NCBI RefSeq assembly: GCF_028682475.1
Contig: NZ_JANHLE010000014.1
Location: 62,001-126,000, forward strand
Source of the DNA: Pseudomonas putida
GTDB lineage: Bacteria; Pseudomonadota; Gammaproteobacteria; Pseudomonadales; Pseudomonadaceae
DNA: 64,000 nucleotides
Direction of reading: 5' to 3'
A program made the position numbers and the translations under genes. Below, piece by piece: positions 8,742 through 16,851 of the stretch (position 1 is its first letter; each line of letters opens with the position of its first letter). The notes under the pieces were generated by a model, which was not told the origin of the DNA, searched no databases, and worked only from the letters and a program-made list of their open reading frames with translations.

Positions 8742-8951
8742 TTAGATAACTTCTACTTCTTCAGCCTGCATGCCTTTCTGACCGCGGGTAGCGATGAAAG
8801 AGACCGCTTGGCCTTCTTTCAGGCTCTTGAAGCCGTCAGCCTTGATGGCTTTGAAGTGTACGAACAGGTCGTCACCGGATTGTGGGGTGATGAAGCCGAA
8901 GCCTTTTTCATCGTTGAACCACTTAACGGTACCGGTTTGGCGATTGGACAT
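8742..8951 (-). CDS. Cold-shock family nucleic-acid-binding protein
   Basis: A 69-residue CSD/OB-fold protein. RNP1 (KGFGFI) and RNP2 (LFVHF) are intact, and the N-terminal [15 protein letters not shown] block is canonical. It binds single-stranded RNA/DNA, and family members act as RNA chaperones or antiterminators. It has a strong ribosome site (AAGGAGACAGACC) before the ATG. The roughly 200-base region upstream probably contains a long leader as in other csp genes, but no fixed structure can be claimed. Which paralogue (CspA, CapA, CspD-like) it is cannot be settled from sequence alone. Confidence 0.95.
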   Translation of the reverse strand: MSNRQTGTVKWFNDEKGFGFITPQSGDDLFVHFKAIKADGFKSLKEGQAVSFIATRGQKGMQAEEVEVI

Positions 8952-9230
8952 GGTCTGTCTCCTTGGACAAAGTTAACTACGACTCAGGAAACGCCCTGGC
9001 CGAGACTGAGTGCAAAGAGGCAGAAAATTCATGAAGATGGGTTGATCGAAATCTTGCATCAGGTAGATATTCTCAGTGACACGTGCAGCACAGTGACGTC
9101 ACCATAACCCTTTTTCCAGAACGTGCCAATGGTCTTGTTCAGCTTTCGCGCAAATCATGACTGACGGTGCTGCAAGCCTCCCTCAAGGCCCCGCTACACG
9201 GGGATTCGACGCCTGACGTTGCATGGAACT
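8952..9230. other. Intergenic region: cold-shock gene leader and upstream of dcd
   Basis: No credible coding sequence. It should hold the promoter and leader of the minus-strand cold-shock gene. A short CCCCG-CTACA-CGGGG hairpin lies near 9190-9204 on the dcd side. I see no repeat or operator beyond that. Confidence 0.4.
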
Positions 9231-9258
9231 TTGAACCGGGCGCCGGGCCCGGTAAGAT
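9231..9258 (+). promoter_or_regulatory. Predicted sigma-70 promoter of dcd
   Basis: The -35 element TTGAAC (9231-9236) and the -10 element TAAGAT (9253-9258) are separated by 16 bases. They lie about 45 bases upstream of the dcd ATG. The spacer is very GC-rich and palindromic (GGGCGCCGGGCCCGG). Confidence 0.55.
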
Positions 9259-9301
9259 GCGCCACAGAATTTCTTCACCTCGTTACTTCAGGACACCCGC
9301 C

Positions 9302-9868
9302 ATGAGCATCAAATCGGACAAGTGGATTCGCCGCATGGCGCAGGAACACGGCATGATCGAGCCGTTCGTCGAGCGCCAGGTGCGCGGTGAGAGCGACAAC
9401 CGGCTGATCTCCTTCGGTGTCTCCAGCTACGGCTACGACGTACGCTGCGCCGACGAGTTCAAGGTGTTTACCAACATCAATTCGGCGACCGTCGATCCGA
9501 AAAACTTCGATGCCGGCAGTTTTGTCGACGTCAAAAGCGACGTTTGCATCATCCCGCCGAACTCCTTTGCTCTGGCCCGCACCGTGGAGTACTTCCGGAT
9601 TCCGCGCAACGTCCTGACCATCTGCCTGGGTAAAAGCACCTACGCCCGTTGCGGCATCATCGTCAACGTCACACCGCTGGAACCTGAGTGGGAAGGCCAT
9701 GTGACCCTGGAGTTCTCCAACACCACCACGTTGCCGGCGAAAATCTACGCCAATGAAGGCGTGGCGCAGATGCTTTTCCTTGAATCCGATGAAGAGTGCG
9801 AAGTCTCGTACAAGGACCGTGGCGGCAAGTATCAGGGCCAGCGCGGCGTCACCCTGCCACGCACCTGA
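9302..9868 (+). CDS. dcd: dCTP deaminase
   Basis: A 188-residue enzyme that deaminates dCTP to dUTP, supplying dUMP for thymidylate synthesis. The start [13 protein letters not shown] and the length match E. coli and Pseudomonas Dcd exactly. The frame is open further upstream but has no homology there. The trimer active-site stretch [20 protein letters not shown] contains the conserved catalytic glutamate. The C-terminal [15 protein letters not shown] is typical. A predicted promoter lies just upstream, and the gene appears monocistronic. Confidence 0.97.
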   Translation: MSIKSDKWIRRMAQEHGMIEPFVERQVRGESDNRLISFGVSSYGYDVRCADEFKVFTNINSATVDPKNFDAGSFVDVKSDVCIIPPNSFALARTVEYFRIPRNVLTICLGKSTYARCGIIVNVTPLEPEWEGHVTLEFSNTTTLPAKIYANEGVAQMLFLESDEECEVSYKDRGGKYQGQRGVTLPRT

Positions 9869-9966
9869 TCCGACAAAACGCGGGAATTCCCTGCGCCTGG
9901 CGGACTCCAAAGAGATGAACTGTTTCGCCAGGCACAGGTCTGGCGGACTTTGCCAAGGAGCCGTCC

Positions 9967-10200
9967 ATGAAACTAGACCCGACCATCAGTGCCAAGCTGG
10001 CTGTTTTACAGCCCAATCATGTAGGAGTGATGGCTTGGTCGCTGCTGGCCCACCCGCACCCGCACATCACCCAGGCCGGTGGTGTACCCGGGCAACCTGA
10101 CCCGGATACCCCTGACAGCCCGCAACCGGGTGAAACCCCGCCCATGGAGCCGGGTGAGCCGACCCTGCCGGATGAACCACCCCCTGCGCCCGTCGCCTGA
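9967..10200 (+). CDS. Small proline-rich protein
   Basis: A 77-residue protein of unknown function. The N-terminal 35 residues are mildly hydrophobic (LAVLQPNHVGVMAWSLLAHPHPHI). The C-terminal 40 residues are very proline- and acid-rich, with repeated P-[DGE]-P-type units (PDTPDSPQPGETPP). An AAGGAG ribosome site precedes the ATG. It stops 4 bases before the end of the convergent ABC ATPase gene. I recognise the type as a recurrent pseudomonad hypothetical but know no role. There is no classical signal peptide or domain. Confidence 0.65.
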   Translation: MKLDPTISAKLAVLQPNHVGVMAWSLLAHPHPHITQAGGVPGQPDPDTPDSPQPGETPPMEPGEPTLPDEPPPAPVA

Positions 10201-10203
10201 GGC

Positions 10204-10968
10204 TTACTTCAGGTTACCGCTCAAGAACTGGCGCAGGCGTTCGCTTTTCGGACTTCCGAGTACCTCGGCGGGCGGCCCCTGCTCTTCGACCAGGCCCTGA
10301 TGCAGGTACATGACCTGGGTTGCCACTTTGCGCGCAAAGGCCATTTCGTGGGTCACCATGATCATGGTCCGGCCTTCTTCGGCCAGGCCCTGGATCACCC
10401 GCAGCACCTCACCGACCAGCTCCGGGTCGAGCGCCGAGGTTGGCTCATCGAAGAGCATGACTTCCGGCTCCATGGCCAGCGCCCGGGCAATCGCCACGCG
10501 CTGTTGCTGCCCCCCGGAAAGAAACGCCGGGTACTGCTCGGCCACGCGGGCAGCCAGGCCGACCTTGTCCAGGTAACGCCGGGCGCGAGCTTCGGCTTCC
10601 TGCTTGCTGACCCCCAGCACCCGTCGTGGCGCCAGGCTGATGTTGTCCAGCACACTCAGGTGGCTCCACAGGTTGAAGTGCTGGAAGACCATGGCCAGGC
10701 GCGTGCGCAGACGCTGCAGCTCATCCGGGTCGCTGACCCGCAGACCGAGGTGGTCGTGGGTCATGTGTACCGGCTTGCCATCGAGGGTCATGCTGCCCTC
10801 GTTGGGTTGTTCGAGAAAGTTGATACAGCGCAGGAAGGTACTTTTGCCCGAGCCGCTGGCGCCGATCAGGCAAATCACGTCGCCTGTTTTCGCCTTGAGC
10901 GAGACACCTTTGAGTACATGGTGTTCGCCGTAGCGCTTGTGCAGGTCTTCGATGGTCAGTTTGTACAT
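10204..10968 (-). CDS. Amino-acid ABC transporter ATPase (AotP/HisP-like)
   Basis: A 254-residue ABC subunit energising uptake of basic amino acids. It has Walker A GASGSGKST, signature LSGGQQQRVAIARALA, Walker B VMLFDEPTSALDP and a switch histidine in MVTHEM. It is the last gene of the minus-strand cluster: binding protein, two permeases, M14-like protein, ATPase. This is the AotJQMOP order of P. aeruginosa. Unlike the P. aeruginosa operon, no argR follows; the next gene is the convergent proline-rich ORF. Specificity for arginine, ornithine, lysine or histidine is inferred from the family only. Confidence 0.93.
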   Translation of the reverse strand: MYKLTIEDLHKRYGEHHVLKGVSLKAKTGDVICLIGASGSGKSTFLRCINFLEQPNEGSMTLDGKPVHMTHDHLGLRVSDPDELQRLRTRLAMVFQHFNLWSHLSVLDNISLAPRRVLGVSKQEAEARARRYLDKVGLAARVAEQYPAFLSGGQQQRVAIARALAMEPEVMLFDEPTSALDPELVGEVLRVIQGLAEEGRTMIMVTHEMAFARKVATQVMYLHQGLVEEQGPPAEVLGSPKSERLRQFLSGNLK

Positions 10969-10995
10969 GCGCAGGCTCTCAAAGGTGACTATTAC

Positions 10996-12111
10996 TCAAG
11001 GCGATAACAGGTAGCCGCTGCGGTAGGGCTGGCGGCCGGCGACGTGCGCAATGACCATGCCGGCAGTCGCCATGCGCCGTAGCGAGCGGGCATACATGAG
11101 CCCGGGCTGGACGTTGCGTACCGCTGTCACCCGGTCGCTGAGCGGGTCGATGACTTCGGCGATCAACTGGTCAGCCTCCAGGTACTGGCCCGGCTTGACG
11201 TGGAATACCAGCAAGCCGCCCAACGGCGTGGCAACAGGCTCCACACCCGCCAACGGGGTTGCCGGATACGTCAGTGACGGAAGGGGGCTCGCCTGGCCTT
11301 CGATGGCGCCGTAGTGCGTCAGATAATCGAGAATCGCCGCGCAATCCTGTTCGGCCAGCGGGTGGCTGACATCGCCCTGGCCGCGCAACTCGACGGTGAC
11401 CGAGAAACTGCCTTGCGGGATCGGGAATTGTTTGCCGAAACGCTGCTGCAGCTGCCACCAGACCAGGGTGAAGCACTCGTCGAAGGACTGCCCGCCCGAA
11501 TCGGTGGCCAGCAGGCTGGCCTGGGCACCGAGGTAGCGCGACAGGGGCTCGACCTGCGGCCAGGCCTCGGGGGTGGTGTACAGGTGGGCGACGGCTTCGA
11601 AGTCGCAATGCAGGTCCAGTACCATCTCGGCATCGCAGGCCAGTCGCTGCAGGGTCAGGCGTTGCGACTGCAGCGGTGTGGATGCCGGGTGGTCATCCAG
11701 GGCGCGGCGCAGGCACTCGCGGATCAAGGCAACGTTGTGCGCCGGATCCTGGCTCAGGTGTGCTTCGATCTGATCGCCGATCTTGTCGCTCAGGTCGACG
11801 AAGTTGCGATTGAAATTTTCACCGCTCTGCAGCTCGAAGCGGCCCAGCGGCATATCCATCAGTACCTGTTCCAGGCCGACCGGATTGGCGATCGGCGCCA
11901 GCACGATCTCGCGGCGCAGCAAGCCCTGGGCTTCGAGTTCGCCCAGGCGTTGCTTGAGGTGCCAGGCCACCAGCATGCCGGGCAGTTCGTCGGCGTGCAG
12001 CGAGGCCTGGATGTAGATTTTGCCGGCGCCCCGCGGGCCGAAATGGAAGCTGTGAATCTGGCGGGCGATCCCTGGAACCGGGGCCAGAATGTCGTGGGTC
12101 GAGTGGTGCAT
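10996..12111 (-). CDS. AotO-like succinylglutamate desuccinylase/aspartoacylase family protein
   Basis: A 371-residue M14-like zinc-hydrolase-fold protein encoded inside the amino-acid importer operon. Probable zinc ligands are in HADELPG (H and E near residues 39-42) and in VLDLHCDFEA. The C-terminal 70 residues form a beta-barrel-like module (GLLVFHVKPGQYLEADQLIAEVIDP) common in this family. It corresponds to AotO of the P. aeruginosa aotJQMOP operon, whose function is not established. Its fixed place between permease and ATPase genes suggests processing of an imported acylated amino acid, but that is inference. Confidence 0.85.
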   Translation of the reverse strand: MHHSTHDILAPVPGIARQIHSFHFGPRGAGKIYIQASLHADELPGMLVAWHLKQRLGELEAQGLLRREIVLAPIANPVGLEQVLMDMPLGRFELQSGENFNRNFVDLSDKIGDQIEAHLSQDPAHNVALIRECLRRALDDHPASTPLQSQRLTLQRLACDAEMVLDLHCDFEAVAHLYTTPEAWPQVEPLSRYLGAQASLLATDSGGQSFDECFTLVWWQLQQRFGKQFPIPQGSFSVTVELRGQGDVSHPLAEQDCAAILDYLTHYGAIEGQASPLPSLTYPATPLAGVEPVATPLGGLLVFHVKPGQYLEADQLIAEVIDPLSDRVTAVRNVQPGLMYARSLRRMATAGMVIAHVAGRQPYRSGYLLSP

Positions 12112-12118
12112 ATCAGTC

Positions 12119-12829
12119 CTAGTGAGTCGGTCCTAGAAAAGCCAGCCAGCGCCGTTCGGCGAGGCGGAACAGTCCCACCAGCGCAAAGGTCACGCACAGG
12201 TAGATCAGTGCGGCGATACCGAACGACTGGAAGGTCAGAAACGTGGCCGAGTTGGCGTCGCGGGCGACCTTGAGCACATCCGGCACGGTGGCGGTGAAGG
12301 CAACCGTGGTGGAGTGCAGCATCAGGATCACTTCGTTGCTGTAGTAGGGCAACGAGCGGCGCAGCGCCGACGGCATGATGATATAAGCATAAAGTTTCCA
12401 GCCGCGCAGGCCATAAGCCTTGGCCGCCTCCACCTCGCCATGGTTCATGCTGCGGATCGCGCCGGCGAAGATCTCCGTGGTGTAGGCACAGGTGTTCAGG
12501 GCAAACGCCAGGATGGTGCAGTTCATCGCGTCACGAAAGAAACTGTCGAGCAGCGGTTGCGCGCGCACCGCGGCCAGGCTGTAGATCCCGGTGTAGCAGA
12601 TCAACAGCTGGATATACAGCGGTGTGCCGCGGAACAGGTAGGTGTAGAACTGCACCGGCCAGCGGATCCAGAAACGCGGTGAGACGCGGGCGATGGACAA
12701 CGGTATCGAGACCACGAAGCCGATCGCCAGTGCGGCGGTCAGCAGCCACATGGTCATGGCCAGGCCGGTGATGTGCGTGCCATCGGTATAGAGAAACGCG
12801 CGCCAGTATTCCTGCAGCAATTCGATCAT
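12119..12829 (-). CDS. Amino-acid ABC transporter permease (AotM/HisM-like)
   Basis: A 236-residue inner-membrane protein with about five hydrophobic segments. The EAA loop that contacts the ATPase is seen as EVEAAKAYGLRGWKLYAYIIMPSALRR. The N-terminal FRGTPLYIQLLI stretch is typical of HisM-type permeases. It overlaps the partner permease gene by 4 bases, so the two are translationally coupled. It pairs with the next gene to form the membrane channel. Confidence 0.92.
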   Translation of the reverse strand: MIELLQEYWRAFLYTDGTHITGLAMTMWLLTAALAIGFVVSIPLSIARVSPRFWIRWPVQFYTYLFRGTPLYIQLLICYTGIYSLAAVRAQPLLDSFFRDAMNCTILAFALNTCAYTTEIFAGAIRSMNHGEVEAAKAYGLRGWKLYAYIIMPSALRRSLPYYSNEVILMLHSTTVAFTATVPDVLKVARDANSATFLTFQSFGIAALIYLCVTFALVGLFRLAERRWLAFLGPTH

Positions 12830-13554
12830 CGGATGGCCTCCCGGGTGCCGACGTTATAACGGCGTTCCAGCCAGCGCAGAACAACGTTCGAGGCGCTGGT
12901 GATGAGCAGGTAGATAAAGGCGGCGACCATCAGGAAGTAGAACAGCTGATAGCTGCTCTTGCCGGCATCCTGGGCGGCCTTGACCAGATCGGCCAGGCCG
13001 ATGATCGAGACCAGGGCAGTGGCCTTGAGCATGACCATCCAGTTGTTGCCGATGCCGGGCAGGGCGTAGCGCATCATCTGCGGGAAGACCACGAAGCGAA
13101 AGCGCTGCATGCGCTTGAGGCCATAGGCGGTGGCGGCCTCGACCTGGCCACGGGGTACGGCGAGGATCGCACCGCGGAAGGTCTCGGTGAAGTAGGCGCC
13201 GTAGATGAAACCCAGGGTAATCACGCCCGCCGCGAACGGGTCGATCTCGATGTATTCCCATTCCATATAGTCGGTGAGCGTCGTCAGCCAGGTTTGCAGG
13301 CTGTAGAAAATCAGCAGCATCAGCACCAGGTCGGGCACGCCGCGAATCAGCGTGGTGTAGGCCTGGGCGATCAGACGCAACGGGCGCACCGGCGAGAGCT
13401 TGGCGCTGGCGCCGAGCAGGCCCAGGCCAACACTGACCAGCAGCGACATGAAGGATAATTTGATGGTCATCCAGGTGCCCTGCAGCAACAAAGGGCCGAA
13501 GCCCTTCAGGCTGAAGGCCGAGAGTCCCAGAGACTGCAACAGGTCTTCGAACAT
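12826..13554 (-). CDS. Amino-acid ABC transporter permease (AotQ/HisQ-like)
   Basis: A 242-residue inner-membrane permease. The EAA loop is QVEAATAYGLKRMQRFRFVVFPQMMR and the N-terminal family motif is TLIRGVPDLVLMLLIFY. It is separated from the upstream binding-protein gene by 160 bases that contain a REP pair. This may reduce expression of the membrane genes relative to the binding protein. Length and topology are standard for HisQ-type permeases. Confidence 0.92.
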   Translation of the reverse strand: MFEDLLQSLGLSAFSLKGFGPLLLQGTWMTIKLSFMSLLVSVGLGLLGASAKLSPVRPLRLIAQAYTTLIRGVPDLVLMLLIFYSLQTWLTTLTDYMEWEYIEIDPFAAGVITLGFIYGAYFTETFRGAILAVPRGQVEAATAYGLKRMQRFRFVVFPQMMRYALPGIGNNWMVMLKATALVSIIGLADLVKAAQDAGKSSYQLFYFLMVAAFIYLLITSASNVVLRWLERRYNVGTREAIR

Positions 13555-13604
13555 GTAAGCAACCTATGCCAGGAGGTGTGGGAGCAACTGTCTAACTGCT
13601 TATT

Positions 13605-13690
13605 TGTGGGAGCCGGCCTTGCCGGCGATGGGGCGCGTAGCGGCCCTGGCCCGGCTGCGCCGGGCATCGCCAGCAAGGCTGGCTCCCACA
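13605..13690. repeat. REP pair inside the amino-acid transporter operon
   Basis: Two inverted units (GTGGGAGCCGGCCTTGCCGGCGAT... and ...ATCGCCAGCAAGGCTGGCTCCCAC) surround a GC-rich centre with small inverted repeats. It sits between the binding-protein gene and the first permease gene, both on the minus strand, so it would form mRNA hairpins in the operon transcript. Confidence 0.88.
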
Positions 13691-13714
13691 GTTAATCCAG
13701 CTCGCTCCTACCCT

Positions 13715-14497
13715 TCACTTGCCGCTATAGAGGTTCAGATCACCGAAGTGTTTTTTCTGGATCTGGGTATAGGTGCCGTCATCGTGTAACGCTTTGATAC
13801 CTTTGTTGATCAGGTCCTGGAGCTCTTTGTTACCTTTTTTGATACCCACTGCAGTCTTCGACGGTAGCAATTCGCTTTCTACCGGTGCGCTGACCTCATA
13901 GTCTGCACCTTGAGGCGACTTGAGAAAGCCCAGTTCAGCCTGGAGCATGTCCTGGATCGAAGCATCGAGGCGGCCGGAGGTCAGGTCGGCATACACCTGG
14001 TCCTGGTTCTGGTAGGCCTGGGTCTTGACCCCGGCCTTGTCCAGCACGGCCTTGGCGTAGGCCTCCTGGATGGTGCCTTGCTCATAGCCGACGGTCTTGC
14101 CCTTGAGCGAAGCCGGATCGGCGCTCATTCCTGAGCCTTTTTTGAACACCAGCGAAGTCGGGCCGGAGAACAGCTCGCTGGAGAAGTCGATGACCTTCTC
14201 GCGCGCTGGCGTTACCGTCATGGACGAGATCACGCCGTCGAACTTGTTGGCCTTGAGGCCCGGGATCATGCCGTCGAAATCGCTCTCGACCCATTTGCAT
14301 TTGACCTTGAGCTCGGCGCAGATGGCGTTGCCCAGGTCGATGTCGAAGCCCACCAGGCTGCCGTCGGCAGCCTTGGATTCAAACGGGGCATACGAGGGAT
14401 CGACGCCGAAGCGCAGCTCCTTGTATTCCTTGGCCAGGGCATTGCCCGCAGCCAGACACAGTGCAAGTGCAGAAAACGTCAGCCATGCTTTTTTCAT
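13715..14497 (-). CDS. Periplasmic amino-acid-binding protein (family 3, AotJ-like)
   Basis: A 260-residue secreted binding protein. The signal peptide is residues 1-22 (cleavage after NALA). The family-3 signature GFDIDLGNAICAELKVKCKWVESDFDGMIP is present, followed by the SSMTVTPAREK block. It captures a basic amino acid for the permease pair encoded downstream. It is clearly divergent from P. aeruginosa AotJ as remembered, so it may be a paralogous system rather than the main arginine importer. The gene probably carries the operon promoter in the 119-base gap upstream. Confidence 0.92.
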   Translation of the reverse strand: MKKAWLTFSALALCLAAGNALAKEYKELRFGVDPSYAPFESKAADGSLVGFDIDLGNAICAELKVKCKWVESDFDGMIPGLKANKFDGVISSMTVTPAREKVIDFSSELFSGPTSLVFKKGSGMSADPASLKGKTVGYEQGTIQEAYAKAVLDKAGVKTQAYQNQDQVYADLTSGRLDASIQDMLQAELGFLKSPQGADYEVSAPVESELLPSKTAVGIKKGNKELQDLINKGIKALHDDGTYTQIQKKHFGDLNLYSGK

Positions 14498-14616
14498 TGT
14501 GTGTCCCTGGATTTGTAACCTGGAGGGGTGGCACCGGGCCGTTACCGGTCAGTGCCTGACATCACAATGACAGCAATTTTCACACCATGTCGGAGCCGCG
14601 GGCTTGCTCCTCGATG

Positions 14617-16665
14617 TCAGTAGCGTGCATCCACCGGTTTGCCGCCGTTGGGCCAGTCCTTGACCTTGTCCGGGAAGTCCGGTCGCGGCTGCTGCGAGAA
14701 CCAGGCGGCAACATCCACCGCTTCCTGGTCACTCAGGCCGCCCTGGCCCAGTGGAAAGCGTTCATGAAAGCCGATCGGCATGTTGCGTTTGACGAATGCG
14801 GCAGCCGTGTAGGTACGTGCCATGCCAGCGCCGATGTTGAAGGACTGCTCGCCCCACAGTGGTGGAAACACCAGACTGCCATCCGCACGCGCCAAGCCTT
14901 CGCCATCGGCGCCGTGACACACCGCGCACTGTTTGGCGTAGACCTGCTGGCCATTGCCAAGGTCGGGCTTGATCGCCGGATCGATCTTGCCGACCCCCCG
15001 GCCGGCCACTTTGTCGCCGGGCTGGGTGTTGTTTTTCATCCATTCGAAGTAGGCGACCATGGCCTGCATATCAGCTGACTGCGGTGCAATCGGCTTGCCG
15101 TTCATGGAGCGGCGGAAGCAGCCGTTGATACGCTCTTCCAGGGTAATCACCTTGCCGGCGCGCGGCGCGTAACCGGGGAAAAACGCCGATACGCCAACAA
15201 AGGGCGAACCATCGGCCACGGTGCCGGCGTTGAGGTGACAGCTGGTGCAGTTGAGTGCATTACCGACGTTGTCGGGCAGCAGTTCCTTGGTCTGCAGGTG
15301 CAGGCGCATGCCACGGATAACCTGGTCGGCATTGGCGGCGGCGAGCAGGTCGGCCAGGCGCGGCGTCTCAAAGGCGGTCGAATCAGTGGTTTGCGGATTG
15401 AGTTGGCCGCGCAGTTTTTTCACCTGTGCCGGAGTGATTGCGGAACTGTCGTTGCCCCAGCGACTGCGCACGAAACTGAGGATCTCGGCGATTTCCTGAT
15501 CCGACAGGCGGGCGAATCCGGGCATGGTGTAAACCCGTGAATGGGTCGCGGTCTGCGCGGTCTCCCAGCCGGTCAGGGTAATGTGCAGCAGCGAGGTCGG
15601 GTCGCTGGAGGCGATGCTCGGGTTGCCGGCCAAGGGCGGGAACATGCCAGGCACGCCGCCACCGTCGGTGCGGTGGCAGTCGCTGCAGAACTGGGTGTAA
15701 CCCAGGCCACCACGACTGCTGAACAGATCGGCCGGTGGCGTGGGCGCAGGCAGGGCAACGGTGGGCATGGGCAGGTCGTTTTCGCCCGGTGGCAGCGACT
15801 TGAGGTAGCTGGCGATGGCGGTCAGATCACTATCGCTGAAGTGCTGGGTGCTGTGGTGAATCACATCCGCCATGTTTCCGGACACCGTGGCGAAGCGGTT
15901 CTGCCCGGTTTTGAGCAGTTGCACGGTGTCGGGCACCGTCCACAGATTGCGCAGACTCAGGGCGCGCCAGTGCTCGACGGTTTCGCCAGCGAGGAAGTGC
16001 TTGCCGCTACTGCCGGCGTCACTCATGGCCTTTTCCTGAAAAGCCACGCCACGCGGGGTATGGCAGGCGCCACAATGGCCCAGGCCCTGCACCAGATAGG
16101 CGCCGCGATTGATCAGCGGATCGCGCTGCGGGTCGGGCTCGAATGGTGTGTTATCGACAAACGCCCAGTTCCAGAATGCCAGCCCCCAGCGCATGTTGAA
16201 CGGCCAGCTCATGTCGGCGGCCTGGTTGGACTGGCTGATCGGCTGCACTTCTTGCATCAGGTAGGCGTACAGCGCCTGCATGTCCTCTTCGCTGATTTTG
16301 GCGTAGGACGGGTAGGGCATGGCGGGATACAGCTGGGTACCGTCGGCGCTCACCCCTTCGCGCATGGCCTTGTCGAACTGCTCAAAGCTGTAACGCCCGA
16401 TACCGGTGTCCGGGTCCGGGGTGATGTTGCTTGAGTAGATCGTGCCCATGGGCGTCTTCAGTTGCAGTCCACCGGCCATCAGCGGACCTTGCGGGGCGGT
16501 GTGGCAAGCGATGCAGTCACCGAGCTGGGCAACGTAGCGGCCACGTTCGAGCAGGGACTTGTCGGTGGTTTCAGCCGCTGCCATGTCTGGCTCACTGGCG
16601 TGAAGGGCGGGTATCAGCAGCAACGTCGTGGCGCACAGGGCCAGGCGTGAAAGTACGGAAGCCAT
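14617..16665 (-). CDS. Five-heme periplasmic c-type cytochrome (alcohol-dehydrogenase-type plus TsdA-like)
   Basis: A 682-residue exported protein with signal peptide (residues 1-23, cleavage after LHA). It has five CxxCH heme sites: CIACH (51-55), CGACH (198-202), CSDCH (327-331), CTSCH (473-477) and CAVCH (580-584). Residues 30-430 resemble the tri-heme cytochrome subunit of membrane gluconate/alcohol dehydrogenases. Residues 440-670 resemble di-heme TsdA-type cytochromes (LEERINGCFRRSMNGKP). The start was chosen for the AAAGGAA ribosome site and signal peptide; the open frame extends 24 codons upstream. No dehydrogenase subunit lies next to it, so the electron donor is unknown. A thiosulfate dehydrogenase function cannot be claimed. 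Confidence 0.85.
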   Translation of the reverse strand: MASVLSRLALCATTLLLIPALHASEPDMAAAETTDKSLLERGRYVAQLGDCIACHTAPQGPLMAGGLQLKTPMGTIYSSNITPDPDTGIGRYSFEQFDKAMREGVSADGTQLYPAMPYPSYAKISEEDMQALYAYLMQEVQPISQSNQAADMSWPFNMRWGLAFWNWAFVDNTPFEPDPQRDPLINRGAYLVQGLGHCGACHTPRGVAFQEKAMSDAGSSGKHFLAGETVEHWRALSLRNLWTVPDTVQLLKTGQNRFATVSGNMADVIHHSTQHFSDSDLTAIASYLKSLPPGENDLPMPTVALPAPTPPADLFSSRGGLGYTQFCSDCHRTDGGGVPGMFPPLAGNPSIASSDPTSLLHITLTGWETAQTATHSRVYTMPGFARLSDQEIAEILSFVRSRWGNDSSAITPAQVKKLRGQLNPQTTDSTAFETPRLADLLAAANADQVIRGMRLHLQTKELLPDNVGNALNCTSCHLNAGTVADGSPFVGVSAFFPGYAPRAGKVITLEERINGCFRRSMNGKPIAPQSADMQAMVAYFEWMKNNTQPGDKVAGRGVGKIDPAIKPDLGNGQQVYAKQCAVCHGADGEGLARADGSLVFPPLWGEQSFNIGAGMARTYTAAAFVKRNMPIGFHERFPLGQGGLSDQEAVDVAAWFSQQPRPDFPDKVKDWPNGGKPVDARY

Positions 16666-16744
16666 TGCATATTCCTTTAGGCACCTGGCCTGGGTGGTCC
16701 CTTGGGCGCAGGTGTGCAATCGTTTTTTATGATTCATCAGGCAG

Positions 16745-16770
16745 CACTGGGAACGAGGTTCGTCCCAGTG
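16745..16770. terminator. Hairpin between quiP and the cytochrome gene
   Basis: The inverted repeat CACTGGGA ... TCCCAGTG (8 bp) in the 186-base gap between quiP and the downstream cytochrome gene, both on the minus strand. The T-run is on the plus-strand side, so its use as a quiP terminator is only plausible. Confidence 0.3.
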
Positions 16771-16851
16771 TTGTTGTAGAGGATTTGCAGGCGGGTACAG
16801 TTGATGTGGATCAGCGCAGCCGGCATTGCACCGGCTGCGAGGCGCGAGGGG

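Noticed and set aside
14617-16665. Naming the cytochrome as thiosulfate dehydrogenase (TsdA)
   Set aside because: Only the C-terminal third resembles TsdA and the tri-heme front half points to a dehydrogenase electron acceptor, so a functional name is not supported.
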